From an uncultured Lachnospiraceae bacterium (lineage in GTDB: Bacteria; Bacillota; Clostridia; Lachnospirales; Lachnospiraceae), in assembly GCA_902792005.1 (NCBI GenBank), contig CADAXW010000013.1, positions 40,400-104,399 on the forward strand: DNA of 64,000 bases, given 5' to 3'. Positions 24,499 through 32,513 of the stretch are shown here, in pieces. The translations under genes were made by a program, and so were the position numbers. The notes under the pieces were generated by a model. The model did no database searches, was not told the DNA's origin, and saw only the letters and a list, made by a program, of their open reading frames with translations. Each line of letters starts with the position of its first letter. The first letter of the stretch is position 1.

Positions 24499-26510
24499 AA
24501 AAGATCATCATTTTTTCGGGAACAACAGAAGGAAGAACCCTTTCCACCCTGCTCACGCAGAGGAGGATACCCCATGTGGTTTGTGTTGCCAGTGCGTATG
24601 GCGGGGAAATGATGGAGGACAGTACATTTGCGGAGCTTCACATCGGTCGCATGGATGCGGAGGAAATGAAGCAGTTCCTGTCAGCCCGGATCTCCGGCGC
24701 GGAAGGGATGGTGGTGGATGCCACCCACCCCTATGCAACCGAGGTAACAGCAAATATAAAACTTGCGGCAGAGGCGCAGGGAGTTCCATATCTCAGGGTC
24801 GTGAGAGGAGCAAGTGACGCAGCCCCGGGAGACATGGCAGTTTACTCTGACATCCGGGCCTGTGCGGAAGCGATGGATCAGACCTCGGGAAATATCCTGC
24901 TTACCACCGGCAGCAAGGAGCTGCGCGCCTACTGCGAGGTGGTATCGGAAGAAACCAGAAAGAGGACCTACGTCCGGGTACTGCCCACCATGAGCAGTCT
25001 GGAGCAGTGCATCTCGGAAGGGATCGAAGGGGATCATATCATCGCCATGCATGGTCCCTTTACCAGAGAATGTAACGAAGCGATCCTGCGGCAGTATGAT
25101 ATCCGCCACCTGGTGACCAAGGACAGCGGGACTGCAGGCGGCTTCCTTGCCAAGGCAGAGGCTGCCGAAGCAGCGACGGTGCAGCTTCACGTCATCGCCA
25201 GACCGGTGGAGGAGGAAGGTGTTTCGTTGAAGGAAGCGGAGCGGGTCCTTCTTTCCCTTCTTTCGGAATGTCAGGAATCGGGCTCGATTCCGGAAGTCTC
25301 CATCGTAGGAATGGGGATGGGATCTTCGGGCTGCAGGCTTCTTATGGCAGAGGAAGCGCTTCATGCAGCAGATGCGGTGTTTGGAGCCTCCCGTCTTCTG
25401 GAAGGTCTTAAGGATATCCCGGAGGTTAGAAAATATGCCATGTACCGGGCGGAGGAGATCATTCCGGTTCTGGAGCGGGAGTGCTTTAACAGGGTAGTGA
25501 TCCTCTATTCCGGAGATACCGGGTTTTACAGCGGAGCAAGGAAGATGCTCCGGGCTTTGAAGGAGTGGAAGCCGGATCTGCAGGTGGAAATGTTCCCTGG
25601 AATCTCTTCTTTCTCCTACCTTGCAGCGAAGCTGGGAGAAAGCTATGAGGATGCCGCATTGTTCAGTCTGCACGGAAAGAATTCGGAAGCAGACTTCGGA
25701 GCTTTGCTCGGGGAAGTCCGTCATCATTCGAAGGTATTTGCGCTTCTTTCCGGTCCGGAGGATGTCCCTGAGATCGCAAAACGCCTTCTGGCAGCGGGGA
25801 TCGAGGGAAGCATCAGCGTAGGAACGGATCTGTCCGGCGAAGGGGAGCAGATCGATACATATTCTCTTTCGGAGGCGGAGTCCTTCCGGAGAGAAGGGAT
25901 CTCCACCGTGCTGATCCGAAACAGCGTACCGGAAAAAAGGGTGCTGCTTCCGGTGAAGCGGGATACGGAATTCCTAAGGGACCGCATCCCCATGACCAAG
26001 GAATGCATCCGTCATGAAAGCATCCTTCGGCTGGAGCTTCGGGAAGGAGATGTCCTGTATGATATCGGCGGAGGAACCGGTTCCGTAGCCATCGAGGCAG
26101 CGGCGCTTTCTTCCAGTCTGAAGGTGTATACCATCGAGAGGAAACCGGAGGCTGCAGCGCTGATCCGGGAGAATCTGAAAAATACAGGAACGGAAAATGT
26201 AACCGTGATCGAGGGGGAGGCCCCTGCAGCACTGTCAGGTCTGCCAAAGCCGGATGCTGTTTTTATCGGAGGAAGCGGAGGAAATCTCCGGGAGATCCTG
26301 GAGACTCTGACAGCCATGGGCACAGGAACACGCTATGTGATCAATGCAGTGAGTATGGAGACCATAGGAGAGATCCGGGAGCTGCTGAAGGACTATCCGG
26401 CGGAGGATGAAAGAACGGTAATGATCGCGGTCAGTGACGTAAGAGAGGTCGGGAGTCATCATCTTCTGCAGGCGCAGAATCCGGTATGGATCTTCTCTTT
26501 TTCAATCTGA
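24495..26510 (+). CDS. Trifunctional fusion: CbiJ reductase, CbiE and CbiT methyltransferases
   Basis: A 671-residue protein with three enzymes in series. Residues 1-245: precorrin-6A reductase of the CbiJ/CobK family (F-S-G-T-T-E-G-R, D-A-T-H-P-Y-A near 75-81, T-T-G-S-K-E-L). Residues about 267-475: CbiE, a tetrapyrrole methylase (V-G-M-G-M-G, Y-S-G-D-T-G-F-Y-S-G, F-P-G-I-S-S-F). Residues about 490-671: CbiT, a Rossmann-fold methylase and decarboxylase (Y-D-I-G-G-G-T-G-S). CbiE-CbiT fusions (CobL) are common; adding CbiJ at the front is rarer. Together they carry cobalt-precorrin-6A to cobalt-precorrin-8, the substrate of CbiC. Confidence 0.93.
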   Translation: MKKIIIFSGTTEGRTLSTLLTQRRIPHVVCVASAYGGEMMEDSTFAELHIGRMDAEEMKQFLSARISGAEGMVVDATHPYATEVTANIKLAAEAQGVPYLRVVRGASDAAPGDMAVYSDIRACAEAMDQTSGNILLTTGSKELRAYCEVVSEETRKRTYVRVLPTMSSLEQCISEGIEGDHIIAMHGPFTRECNEAILRQYDIRHLVTKDSGTAGGFLAKAEAAEAATVQLHVIARPVEEEGVSLKEAERVLLSLLSECQESGSIPEVSIVGMGMGSSGCRLLMAEEALHAADAVFGASRLLEGLKDIPEVRKYAMYRAEEIIPVLERECFNRVVILYSGDTGFYSGARKMLRALKEWKPDLQVEMFPGISSFSYLAAKLGESYEDAALFSLHGKNSEADFGALLGEVRHHSKVFALLSGPEDVPEIAKRLLAAGIEGSISVGTDLSGEGEQIDTYSLSEAESFRREGISTVLIRNSVPEKRVLLPVKRDTEFLRDRIPMTKECIRHESILRLELREGDVLYDIGGGTGSVAIEAAALSSSLKVYTIERKPEAAALIRENLKNTGTENVTVIEGEAPAALSGLPKPDAVFIGGSGGNLREILETLTAMGTGTRYVINAVSMETIGEIRELLKDYPAEDERTVMIAVSDVREVGSHHLLQAQNPVWIFSFSI

Positions 26511-26531
26511 CTTTCGGAAAAATCGGATAAG

Positions 26532-26585
26532 GGAACATCGGATGTGGAAACATCGGATGAAGGAGCATCAGATGAAGGAGATACG
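26532..26585 (+). repeat. Degenerate 15-bp tandem repeat before cbiA
   Basis: About three and a half units of a GGAACATCGGATGTG-like 15-mer, each carrying an ATG and a GGA. The repeat creates several in-frame ATG codons and AAGGAG motifs at the start of cbiA. Confidence 0.8.
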
Positions 26586-28050
26586 TGCAAAAAGAATAAT
26601 GTTCGCGGCCCCCGGGAGTCACAGCGGAAAGACCACGGTCACCTGTGGGTTCCTGGAGGTACTGAAGCGAAGAGGGCTGGAACCGGTTTCCTTTAAATGT
26701 GGGCCGGATTACATCGACCCCATGTTTCATGAGAGCGTCCTGAAGGTTCCCTGCCGAAATCTGGACACCTATTTTGCAGGAACGGAGGGAGTTCGGGATA
26801 TCCTGGCCGGCTGCGGAGACCGCTATGCCGTGGTTGAAGGGGCCATGGGGATCTACGATGGCGCCAGGCTGGACGACATTACGGGATCTGCGTATGAGAT
26901 CGCGGAAGCAACGAAGACCCCCATCGTTCTGGTGGTTGACGGCTCCGGCATGGGACGGACACTGCTGTCCCTGATCCGGGGAGTACTTGCGGACGATACG
27001 GCGCATTTGATCCGGGGGATCCTTCTGAATAAGATCAGTGAAGGCTACTACCGGAGTCTGGAGCCGGTGCTGAAGCAGGCACTGGAGGAGCTGCGAACCG
27101 GGGTCCGGCTGCTTGGCTGCCTTCCAAAGCAGAAGGAGATTACCATCGAAAGCAGGCACCTGGGACTTAAGCTTCCGGGAGAGATGGAGGATCTTTATCG
27201 AAAGATAAAGGCCGCCGGAGAACTCCTTCTGAAATGTGTCGATATCGATCAGCTGCTGCGGATCATGGAGGAGGCGCCGGTCCTGCACCGGGAAGAGACA
27301 CCGGTCCTGCACCGGGAAACGGAACCCGTGCAGAACGATGTGCCTGGACTGAAAGAGGAGGATCCTGCTTTCGGGACCGGTCTTACTCTGGCGGTTGCCA
27401 GGGATGATGCATTCTGCTTTTATTACAGGGAGAACCTGGAGCTCTTTGAAAGGTACGGGGTCCGGCTCCAATACTTCTCGCCCCTTCGGGATCGGGAGGT
27501 TCCGCCGGAGGCAGACGGGATCCTGCTGGGCGGAGGTTATCCGGAGCTCTATCTGAAGGAGCTGAGTGAGAATACCTCCATGCTTCACTCCGTGAGAAGC
27601 CGCATCGCCGCCGGCACGCCAAGCCTTGCTGAGTGCGGAGGCTTTATGTATCTTCATAAAACCATCATCGACGCAGAGGGTGTGTCCTATCCCATGGCGG
27701 GGATCCTGGAGGGAGAATGCAGGTTTACCGGGCATCTTGTCCGCTTCGGATATATGAGACTCCGGGAGATTCATGATGCAGGAATCGCCTCCGATGAAAT
27801 GTACCGGAGTCTGGTTGGAATGAAGGGTCACGAATTTCATTATTATGACAGCACGGTCTGCGGAGATGCCTATGTGGCGGAAAAACCATATAAACCGGCA
27901 GAGTGGACCTGTATCAATGTAGGAACTGCAGGAACTGCAGGAGGCAGCGGGATCTGGGGCTTCCCGCATCTCTACTATGGTTCAAAACCGGAGTTTGTCA
28001 GAAGCTTTATACGTCGAATGAGAGAGGTGTCAGATGGAACAGTCACATAA
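26572..28050 (+). CDS. cbiA: Cobyrinate a,c-diamide synthase
   Basis: A 492-residue enzyme (from ATG 26572) that amidates side chains a and c of cobyrinate using glutamine and ATP. It has an N-terminal P-loop A-P-G-S-H-S-G-K-T-T near residues 13-22 and a C-terminal class I glutamine amidotransferase domain with Cys355 in L-A-E-C-G-G-F. The start follows AAGGAG by 6 bases; ATG 26542 is also in frame but lacks a site. An in-frame 24-bp duplication near 27281-27328 doubles a V-L-H-R-E stretch in a surface linker. The end overlaps the next gene by 17 bases. Confidence 0.93.
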   Translation: MKEIRAKRIMFAAPGSHSGKTTVTCGFLEVLKRRGLEPVSFKCGPDYIDPMFHESVLKVPCRNLDTYFAGTEGVRDILAGCGDRYAVVEGAMGIYDGARLDDITGSAYEIAEATKTPIVLVVDGSGMGRTLLSLIRGVLADDTAHLIRGILLNKISEGYYRSLEPVLKQALEELRTGVRLLGCLPKQKEITIESRHLGLKLPGEMEDLYRKIKAAGELLLKCVDIDQLLRIMEEAPVLHREETPVLHRETEPVQNDVPGLKEEDPAFGTGLTLAVARDDAFCFYYRENLELFERYGVRLQYFSPLRDREVPPEADGILLGGGYPELYLKELSENTSMLHSVRSRIAAGTPSLAECGGFMYLHKTIIDAEGVSYPMAGILEGECRFTGHLVRFGYMRLREIHDAGIASDEMYRSLVGMKGHEFHYYDSTVCGDAYVAEKPYKPAEWTCINVGTAGTAGGSGIWGFPHLYYGSKPEFVRSFIRRMREVSDGTVT

Positions 28051-28300
28051 ATACTTCGAAAACCGAGACTGTAAATACTATCCATGTCATGAGGGGCTGG
28101 AGGAGATCAACTGCCTTTTCTGCTATTGTCCCCTGTATTCCTTTTCCTGTCCGGGGGACTATACGCTGATCCGGAAGGAGGATCGGGTGATCAAAAACTG
28201 CAGAGGCTGCACATTTCCGCATAAGCCCGAAAACTATGACCGCCTGATGGAGCTGATCCGGGAGTTCAACAGGAATAAGGATCAGAAGAAGGAGGAATGA
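28034..28300 (+). CDS. Cysteine-rich small protein of cobalamin operons
   Basis: An 88-residue protein with eight cysteines, arranged C13-x4-C18-x8-C27-x2-C30-x-C32-x6-C39, then C56-x2-C59. This pattern matches the cysteine-rich small domain family (PF04071 by recollection), often found beside cobalamin genes in Clostridia and archaea. It likely binds zinc, an Fe-S cluster or cobalt; its biochemical role is not established. It is tightly coupled: a 17-base overlap with cbiA and contact with the HAD gene. The C-terminus is charged and helical. Confidence 0.8.
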   Translation: MEQSHKYFENRDCKYYPCHEGLEEINCLFCYCPLYSFSCPGDYTLIRKEDRVIKNCRGCTFPHKPENYDRLMELIREFNRNKDQKKEE

Positions 28301-28302
28301 AT

Positions 28303-29163
28303 ATGGAATATAAACCGAAGGAAACCGTGCTTGCCATTTGCTACGATTTTGACAAGACGCTGTCGCCCACAGATATGCAGGCCCAGGGCTATATCCAGTC
28401 CGTGGGCTATGATATAAAGGAATTCTGGGACAAGACAAATGTGCTCGCTGCCGCCAATGATATGGACGGGAACCTTGCGTACATGTATGTGATGATGGAT
28501 GAGGCAAGAGGGAAGCTGATCTTTAACCGGAAAAGCCTGGAGGATTATGGAAGCAAGGTAAAGCTGTTCCCAGGGGTGGCTGAATGGTTTGACCGGATCA
28601 ATGCGTACGGCAGAGAAAGAGGGATCATCGTCGAGCATTACATCATTTCCTCCGGGTTGAAGGAGATGATCGATGGGACGGAGATCGCAAAGAAGGGCGC
28701 ATTTAAAAAAATCTATGCCAGCAGCTTCTTCTATGATGAAAAGGGTGTGGCAGTCTGGCCGGCCCAGGTGATCAATTATACGAACAAGACCCAGTTCCTG
28801 TTCCGGATCGAAAAAGGGGTTCTGGACATCAATGACGACGGGGTGAATGAATATTACGCGCCGGAGAATCTCCGGGTTCCTTTCCGGAATATGGTTTATA
28901 TCGGTGACAGCGACACCGATATCCCGTGCATGAAGCTGGTAAATGTGAACGGTGGCCATTCCATTGGCGTATATGACCCGGAAACCGGGAAGAAGGACCG
29001 TGTCCACAAAATGCTCCGGGACAACCGGATCCGGTATTTTGCACCGGCGGATTACCGCGAGGGTACGGAGCTGGATAATCTGGTAAAGGCGGTCATCGAT
29101 AAGACGGCAGCCTACGAAAAACTGGAGACCAAGCACATTTCCGATGTCTATGAGACGCGGTAG
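28303..29163 (+). CDS. HAD-superfamily phosphatase
   Basis: A 286-residue haloacid dehalogenase-like protein. Motif I is D-F-D-K-T near residue 16, motif II lies in I-I-S-S-G-L-K near 115, and motif IV is I-G-D-S-D-T-D near 206. I chose ATG 28303 because GGAGG (28291-28295) is 7 bases away; ATG 28297 is too close. It is the last gene of the B12 operon before a strong terminator. That position invites a role as a phosphatase for a corrinoid or ribazole intermediate, but the family is broad and the substrate is unknown. Confidence 0.8.
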   Translation: MEYKPKETVLAICYDFDKTLSPTDMQAQGYIQSVGYDIKEFWDKTNVLAAANDMDGNLAYMYVMMDEARGKLIFNRKSLEDYGSKVKLFPGVAEWFDRINAYGRERGIIVEHYIISSGLKEMIDGTEIAKKGAFKKIYASSFFYDEKGVAVWPAQVINYTNKTQFLFRIEKGVLDINDDGVNEYYAPENLRVPFRNMVYIGDSDTDIPCMKLVNVNGGHSIGVYDPETGKKDRVHKMLRDNRIRYFAPADYREGTELDNLVKAVIDKTAAYEKLETKHISDVYETR

Positions 29164-29170
29164 ATAAAAA

Positions 29171-29217
29171 ACAGTCCCTGTCACGTACGGTACGTGAAAA
29201 GGGACTGTCTTTTTTTG
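29171..29217 (+). terminator. Terminator of the B12 operon
   Basis: ACAGTCCC (29171-29178) pairs with GGGACTGT (29201-29208), with an internal CACGT/ACGTG arm, followed by C and eight T. It lies 8 bases after the HAD stop codon. Confidence 0.9.
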
Positions 29218-29232
29218 CCTATGATTTGATTA

Positions 29233-29766
29233 TTATTTGATCACAAGTGCTTCCAGAACTGCCTTTGTCTCAGGGCTGTCAAACTTGAAACCGGAGCAGG
29301 AAACACGTACCGGCTTGCCGTTTGCCTTACCATAGAGCTCGAATCCGTTGCTGTACTCGAAACCGGTCCAGTCAACAGTGCCGATCTTGCCGGATACATC
29401 CTTCTGATCCTGTGTGTATGTAGCCTTGTTCTGCTCATACTTCTTCATGTACATATCTTCCTTCTCCATGTTGAAATCGAACTTGGAGAAATCGGACTTT
29501 CTTACAGAACAGCAGGTGGTGTCATCCTCGTTCAGAGCATAGCCCTTCTTGAAGGTCCAGCCTTCCGGAATACCTACGGTGTAATCACCCCAGGTTTCTG
29601 TGGATGCGATGGTGATAGCTGCGGGAGCAGTGGTTGCCGCTTCTGTAACTGTCTGTGCTGCATCGGTTGCGGGAGTTGCCTCTGTATTGCTGCTGTTGCT
29701 TCCGCAGGCAACAAGGCCTACGCACATGAATGCGGCAGCAAGAATGACTGCAAGTTTCTTTTTCAT
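29233..29766 (-). CDS. Small lipoprotein of unknown function
   Basis: A 177-residue exported protein with a lipobox L-V-A-C near residue 21, a Thr/Ala-rich linker (about 22-55), and a compact ~120-residue domain starting W-G-D-Y-T-V-G-I-P-E-G-W. That opening resembles small extracytoplasmic domains that follow a lipoprotein linker. Three cysteines lie in the mature domain. I do not recognise a specific family. AAGGAGG precedes the ATG by 8 bases and a strong promoter lies upstream. It is convergent with the B12 operon and separate from the two-component genes beyond its promoter. Confidence 0.8.
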   Translation of the reverse strand: MKKKLAVILAAAFMCVGLVACGSNSSNTEATPATDAAQTVTEAATTAPAAITIASTETWGDYTVGIPEGWTFKKGYALNEDDTTCCSVRKSDFSKFDFNMEKEDMYMKKYEQNKATYTQDQKDVSGKIGTVDWTGFEYSNGFELYGKANGKPVRVSCSGFKFDSPETKAVLEALVIK

Positions 29767-29801
29767 ATCTCATGTCCTCCTTAAGAGTTTTTTCAAAAGC
29801 G

Positions 29802-29829
29802 ATTATACACGGATGAATAAAAAAGTCAA
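29802..29829 (-). promoter_or_regulatory. Promoter of the small lipoprotein gene
   Basis: On the minus strand, TTGACT (29824-29829) and a perfect TATAAT (29802-29807) are 16 bases apart. The predicted leader is about 30 bases. Confidence 0.8.
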
Positions 29830-29850
29830 GGGAAGGGCGCTACACCACGT

Positions 29851-30597
29851 TTACTCCGGATCAGGCAGCTTGCGAAGCCGGTAGCCCATTCCCCAGACGG
29901 TTTCGATATAATCGAAGTCATCTTTTTTGCGGAGCTTGCTCCGAAGGTTGCTCATGTGTACCTTCAGGGACTGATCTTCAGGGAAATACTCTTCATTCCA
30001 GATGCTGGTGAAAAGATTTGCCTTGGAGAAGAGCTTCTTCGGATTTTCGAGAAGCAGATCCAGGATCTGATATTCCCGTGCGGTAAGGCAGACTTCCTCA
30101 TCCTTCACGGTGACGGAGGAGGTGTCTTTATTCAGAATGATATTTCCATACCGCAGTGTCCTGTCCGGGGTGAGGTTTGCAGACATCCCGTTCCTGCCGG
30201 GATCTGTTCCCGGGGCGTCCAGCCGAAGCTGGATCTGATATCGTCTGGCAACCGCCTCGATCCGGACCAGTACATCCGGAAGCTCAAAGGGCTTGATGAT
30301 GTAATCATCTGCACCTGCCCGCATCATGGTCATGCGGCTGTCCAGGGCAGAAACGGCGGAAATTACAATGACGGGAATATCGGTAATGCTGCGGACTTTC
30401 GGCAGGAGTTCATCTCCGGAAAACCCGGGCAGCATCATGTCCAGCAGGATCATACCGTAGTCTGCCGTATGCGCCTTCAGTTCATTCAGTCCCGCCACGC
30501 CGTCATACTTTGCAGTGGTCTCATATCCGTTTTTTGTAAGATAGACGGAGAGAAGATCGGCGATCTCCTTATCGTCTTCTATGATCAGTATTTTCAT
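29851..30597 (-). CDS. OmpR-family response regulator
   Basis: A 248-residue regulator. Its receiver domain (about 1-118) has the D-D acidic pair, the phospho-acceptor Asp in I-L-L-D-M-M-L-P-G and Lys in I-I-K-P-F. A winged-helix DNA-binding domain (about 150-245) has L-T-A-R-E-Y-Q-I-L and T-V-W-G-M-G-Y-R. The start at 30597 has a GGAGGT site 8 bases upstream; a longer in-frame start lacks one. It pairs with the kinase encoded immediately upstream and probably controls the ABC exporter of the same operon. Confidence 0.92.
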   Translation of the reverse strand: MKILIIEDDKEIADLLSVYLTKNGYETTAKYDGVAGLNELKAHTADYGMILLDMMLPGFSGDELLPKVRSITDIPVIVISAVSALDSRMTMMRAGADDYIIKPFELPDVLVRIEAVARRYQIQLRLDAPGTDPGRNGMSANLTPDRTLRYGNIILNKDTSSVTVKDEEVCLTAREYQILDLLLENPKKLFSKANLFTSIWNEEYFPEDQSLKVHMSNLRSKLRKKDDFDYIETVWGMGYRLRKLPDPE

Positions 30598-30617
30598 GGG
30601 GTTTACCTCCGCTCGCG

Positions 30618-30666
30618 GATCAGGATGGATACTCCGGCACATCATGTCAGATCAGGATGGATACTC
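30618..30666 (-). repeat. Partial tandem duplication of the kinase gene end
   Basis: GATCAGGATGGATACTC occurs at 30618-30634 and 30650-30666, a 32-bp period. The right copy encodes the last residues and stop codon of the kinase; the left copy is untranslated and lies just before the regulator's ribosome binding site. Confidence 0.9.
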
Positions 30667-31638
30667 TGGCATGGTCAGGCGGATCTCAAACAGGCTGTCC
30701 GCCACATTTCCTTCGATCTGAAAATGCATGGCACCTGCCAGCTCCTTTACCACATACAGTCCAAGTCCGGTGCCGGGGCCGGTACGTGCCTTCGCCCGAT
30801 AGAAGGGTTCGAAGATATGATCTGTGTCGATGGGAAAGTTTTCATCCATGTCATTTCGGAGGATGAAACGGATAGATTCGTCCGCCTTTTCTACGGAGAG
30901 TTCGATCCGGCTTCGGGCGTACTTCCGGACGTTGGAGAAGAGGTTTTCCAGGATCCGCTCCAGATAATGCCGGTCGGCCCGGACGGTGAGCTGCTCCTCC
31001 GGTATGGCGATCTCCGTTTCGATCCCGGAGTCCTCAATCCAGGAATACTGAGCCATCATTACATCCGAAAGAACGATATCAAAGCGAACGGCTTCCAGAG
31101 GAAGCTCCTTCCCTGCATCCAGATAGGTTACCTCAAAGAATTCATCCGAAAGAGTTTTCAGGTATCGCAGCCGTTCGGAAACGATGAGGAGATAATCCCG
31201 GATGGAGGTAAGCTCCTGCAGATAATCACGGCTTTCCGGAGCAGGGGTCTTCGCATCTGCCGGGACCTCAGCCAGTATGTTATCCAGGGATTCCTGCACC
31301 ATCTGCAGATAGCCGTCTGCCGAGGTGAGGGGAGTTCGAAAATCGTGGGAGACACCTGCCATGATGGTCCGTACCCGCTGTTCCTCCTCTGCGGAGCGTC
31401 TGGCAGATTCTTTCAGTTCATCCACCAACAGATTGATCTCCCTGGCCAGCGCTACAGAAGACGCACCAAAGGAAGCAACCGTTATCGGCTGCTCCCTGTC
31501 CGTGGTCCGTATCTCATTTAGTTGTTCTCTGAAGCTCCGAAGCTCTGCCTTCAGGCAAAGATACCGAACCAGCAGTATCAGAGCCAGTATTCCGAATAAA
31601 GCGGCGAGAACGATCAGAGTGATGGTCAAACTGTCCAT
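30652..31638 (-). CDS. Sensor histidine kinase with single membrane helix
   Basis: A 328-residue kinase. One N-terminal hydrophobic helix (about 4-28) is followed directly by a cytoplasmic coiled stretch, a HisKA domain with the phospho-acceptor H in G-V-S-H-D-F-R-T-P-L-T near residue 99, and a HATPase domain with G-T-G-L-G-L-Y near 293. There is no extracytoplasmic sensor, which fits the group of kinases that respond to the state of a partner ABC transporter. The regulator is encoded 54 bases downstream and the exporter lies upstream. The ribosome binding site is weak. Confidence 0.88.
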   Translation of the reverse strand: MDSLTITLIVLAALFGILALILLVRYLCLKAELRSFREQLNEIRTTDREQPITVASFGASSVALAREINLLVDELKESARRSAEEEQRVRTIMAGVSHDFRTPLTSADGYLQMVQESLDNILAEVPADAKTPAPESRDYLQELTSIRDYLLIVSERLRYLKTLSDEFFEVTYLDAGKELPLEAVRFDIVLSDVMMAQYSWIEDSGIETEIAIPEEQLTVRADRHYLERILENLFSNVRKYARSRIELSVEKADESIRFILRNDMDENFPIDTDHIFEPFYRAKARTGPGTGLGLYVVKELAGAMHFQIEGNVADSLFEIRLTMPEYPS

Positions 31639-31753
31639 ATAGAAACCTGTAATTTCCGAAAGAGTTTATAGTGTTCGTACGATCATTCGATTTATGAAGA
31701 ATGCGTCCCCATGATTAGAATAATGTATTCGGGAAAATGTTTCAATATGCATA

Positions 31754-32509
31754 TCAATAATCCTTCCGTGAGTAGACGAGGTATGCGATGCCGCCCCAGA
31801 GCAGAAGCTCGATGGCGAAGCCGCCCAGGCTCTGCCATACTACGTCAGGGCTCATGGGAGATGTAAGAATCACGCCCTGCTTTGAAAGGCAGGTGACGTT
31901 GAGGATCGTACTCAGGAAGCTGTCGGAAGAAGCGGCATTGAAGGTTTCTTCCATCAGATCCTGGCTGGTGACGGCGGAAGCGATGATCTGGCCAATGGTT
32001 TCCAGCAACAGCCGGACATATACCAGCACGGGCCCCAGCATGCTTTTTACACACATGGTGAGCAGAACGCCGAAGGACGTACAACGAAGGAGTGAAAGGA
32101 GGAACAGGGGTTCCTGTTTCAGCACTTCAGAGATTCCCTGCGTGCTCATAGTGCATGCGATCCCAAGACCAACCAGGTGAGCAGCATATACGATGAGCGC
32201 GATAGGGAGTGCGATGGACAGCAGCTTCGACAGGATGATCCGCATGGAGCTGTTCCCTGCCATGACTTCATACATACATGTGCGGTGATGATACCCGCGG
32301 CCGGCGATGTAGGCTGCCATCAGTGAGATCAGCATGGCTCCGACGGAGAGCATGGACATACTTGACACGAAAAAGGTCTCTGCCGACTCCACATTGGGTG
32401 CTGAGACAAAGGGGGCGGCTGTCATATAGAGTGCGATAAAGAATGTGAACACCCAAAACCCGTTTACTTTTTTCGTACGATATAATTCCGCTTTGATCAG
32501 TTTACCCAT
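31754..32509 (-). CDS. ABC-2 type exporter permease
   Basis: A 251-residue membrane protein with about six hydrophobic helices, starting with a cytoplasmic segment (M-G-K-L-I-K-A-E-L-Y-R). This organisation fits ABC-2 permeases of the lantibiotic-immunity and bacitracin-type exporters. Sequence identity is low in this family, so the substrate is not predictable. It is encoded 4 bases downstream of its ATPase and upstream of a two-component pair, which suggests export of, or protection against, an antimicrobial peptide or related compound. Confidence 0.82.
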   Translation of the reverse strand: MGKLIKAELYRTKKVNGFWVFTFFIALYMTAAPFVSAPNVESAETFFVSSMSMLSVGAMLISLMAAYIAGRGYHHRTCMYEVMAGNSSMRIILSKLLSIALPIALIVYAAHLVGLGIACTMSTQGISEVLKQEPLFLLSLLRCTSFGVLLTMCVKSMLGPVLVYVRLLLETIGQIIASAVTSQDLMEETFNAASSDSFLSTILNVTCLSKQGVILTSPMSPDVVWQSLGGFAIELLLWGGIAYLVYSRKDY

Positions 32510-32513
32510 GATT

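Noticed and set aside
26431-27969. 512-residue open frame on the minus strand
   Set aside because: Antisense to cbiA, whose sense frame has full family motifs; the reverse frame shows none.
29956-31521. 521-residue open frame on the plus strand
   Set aside because: Antisense to the regulator and kinase genes, spanning both; composition is that of a shadow frame.
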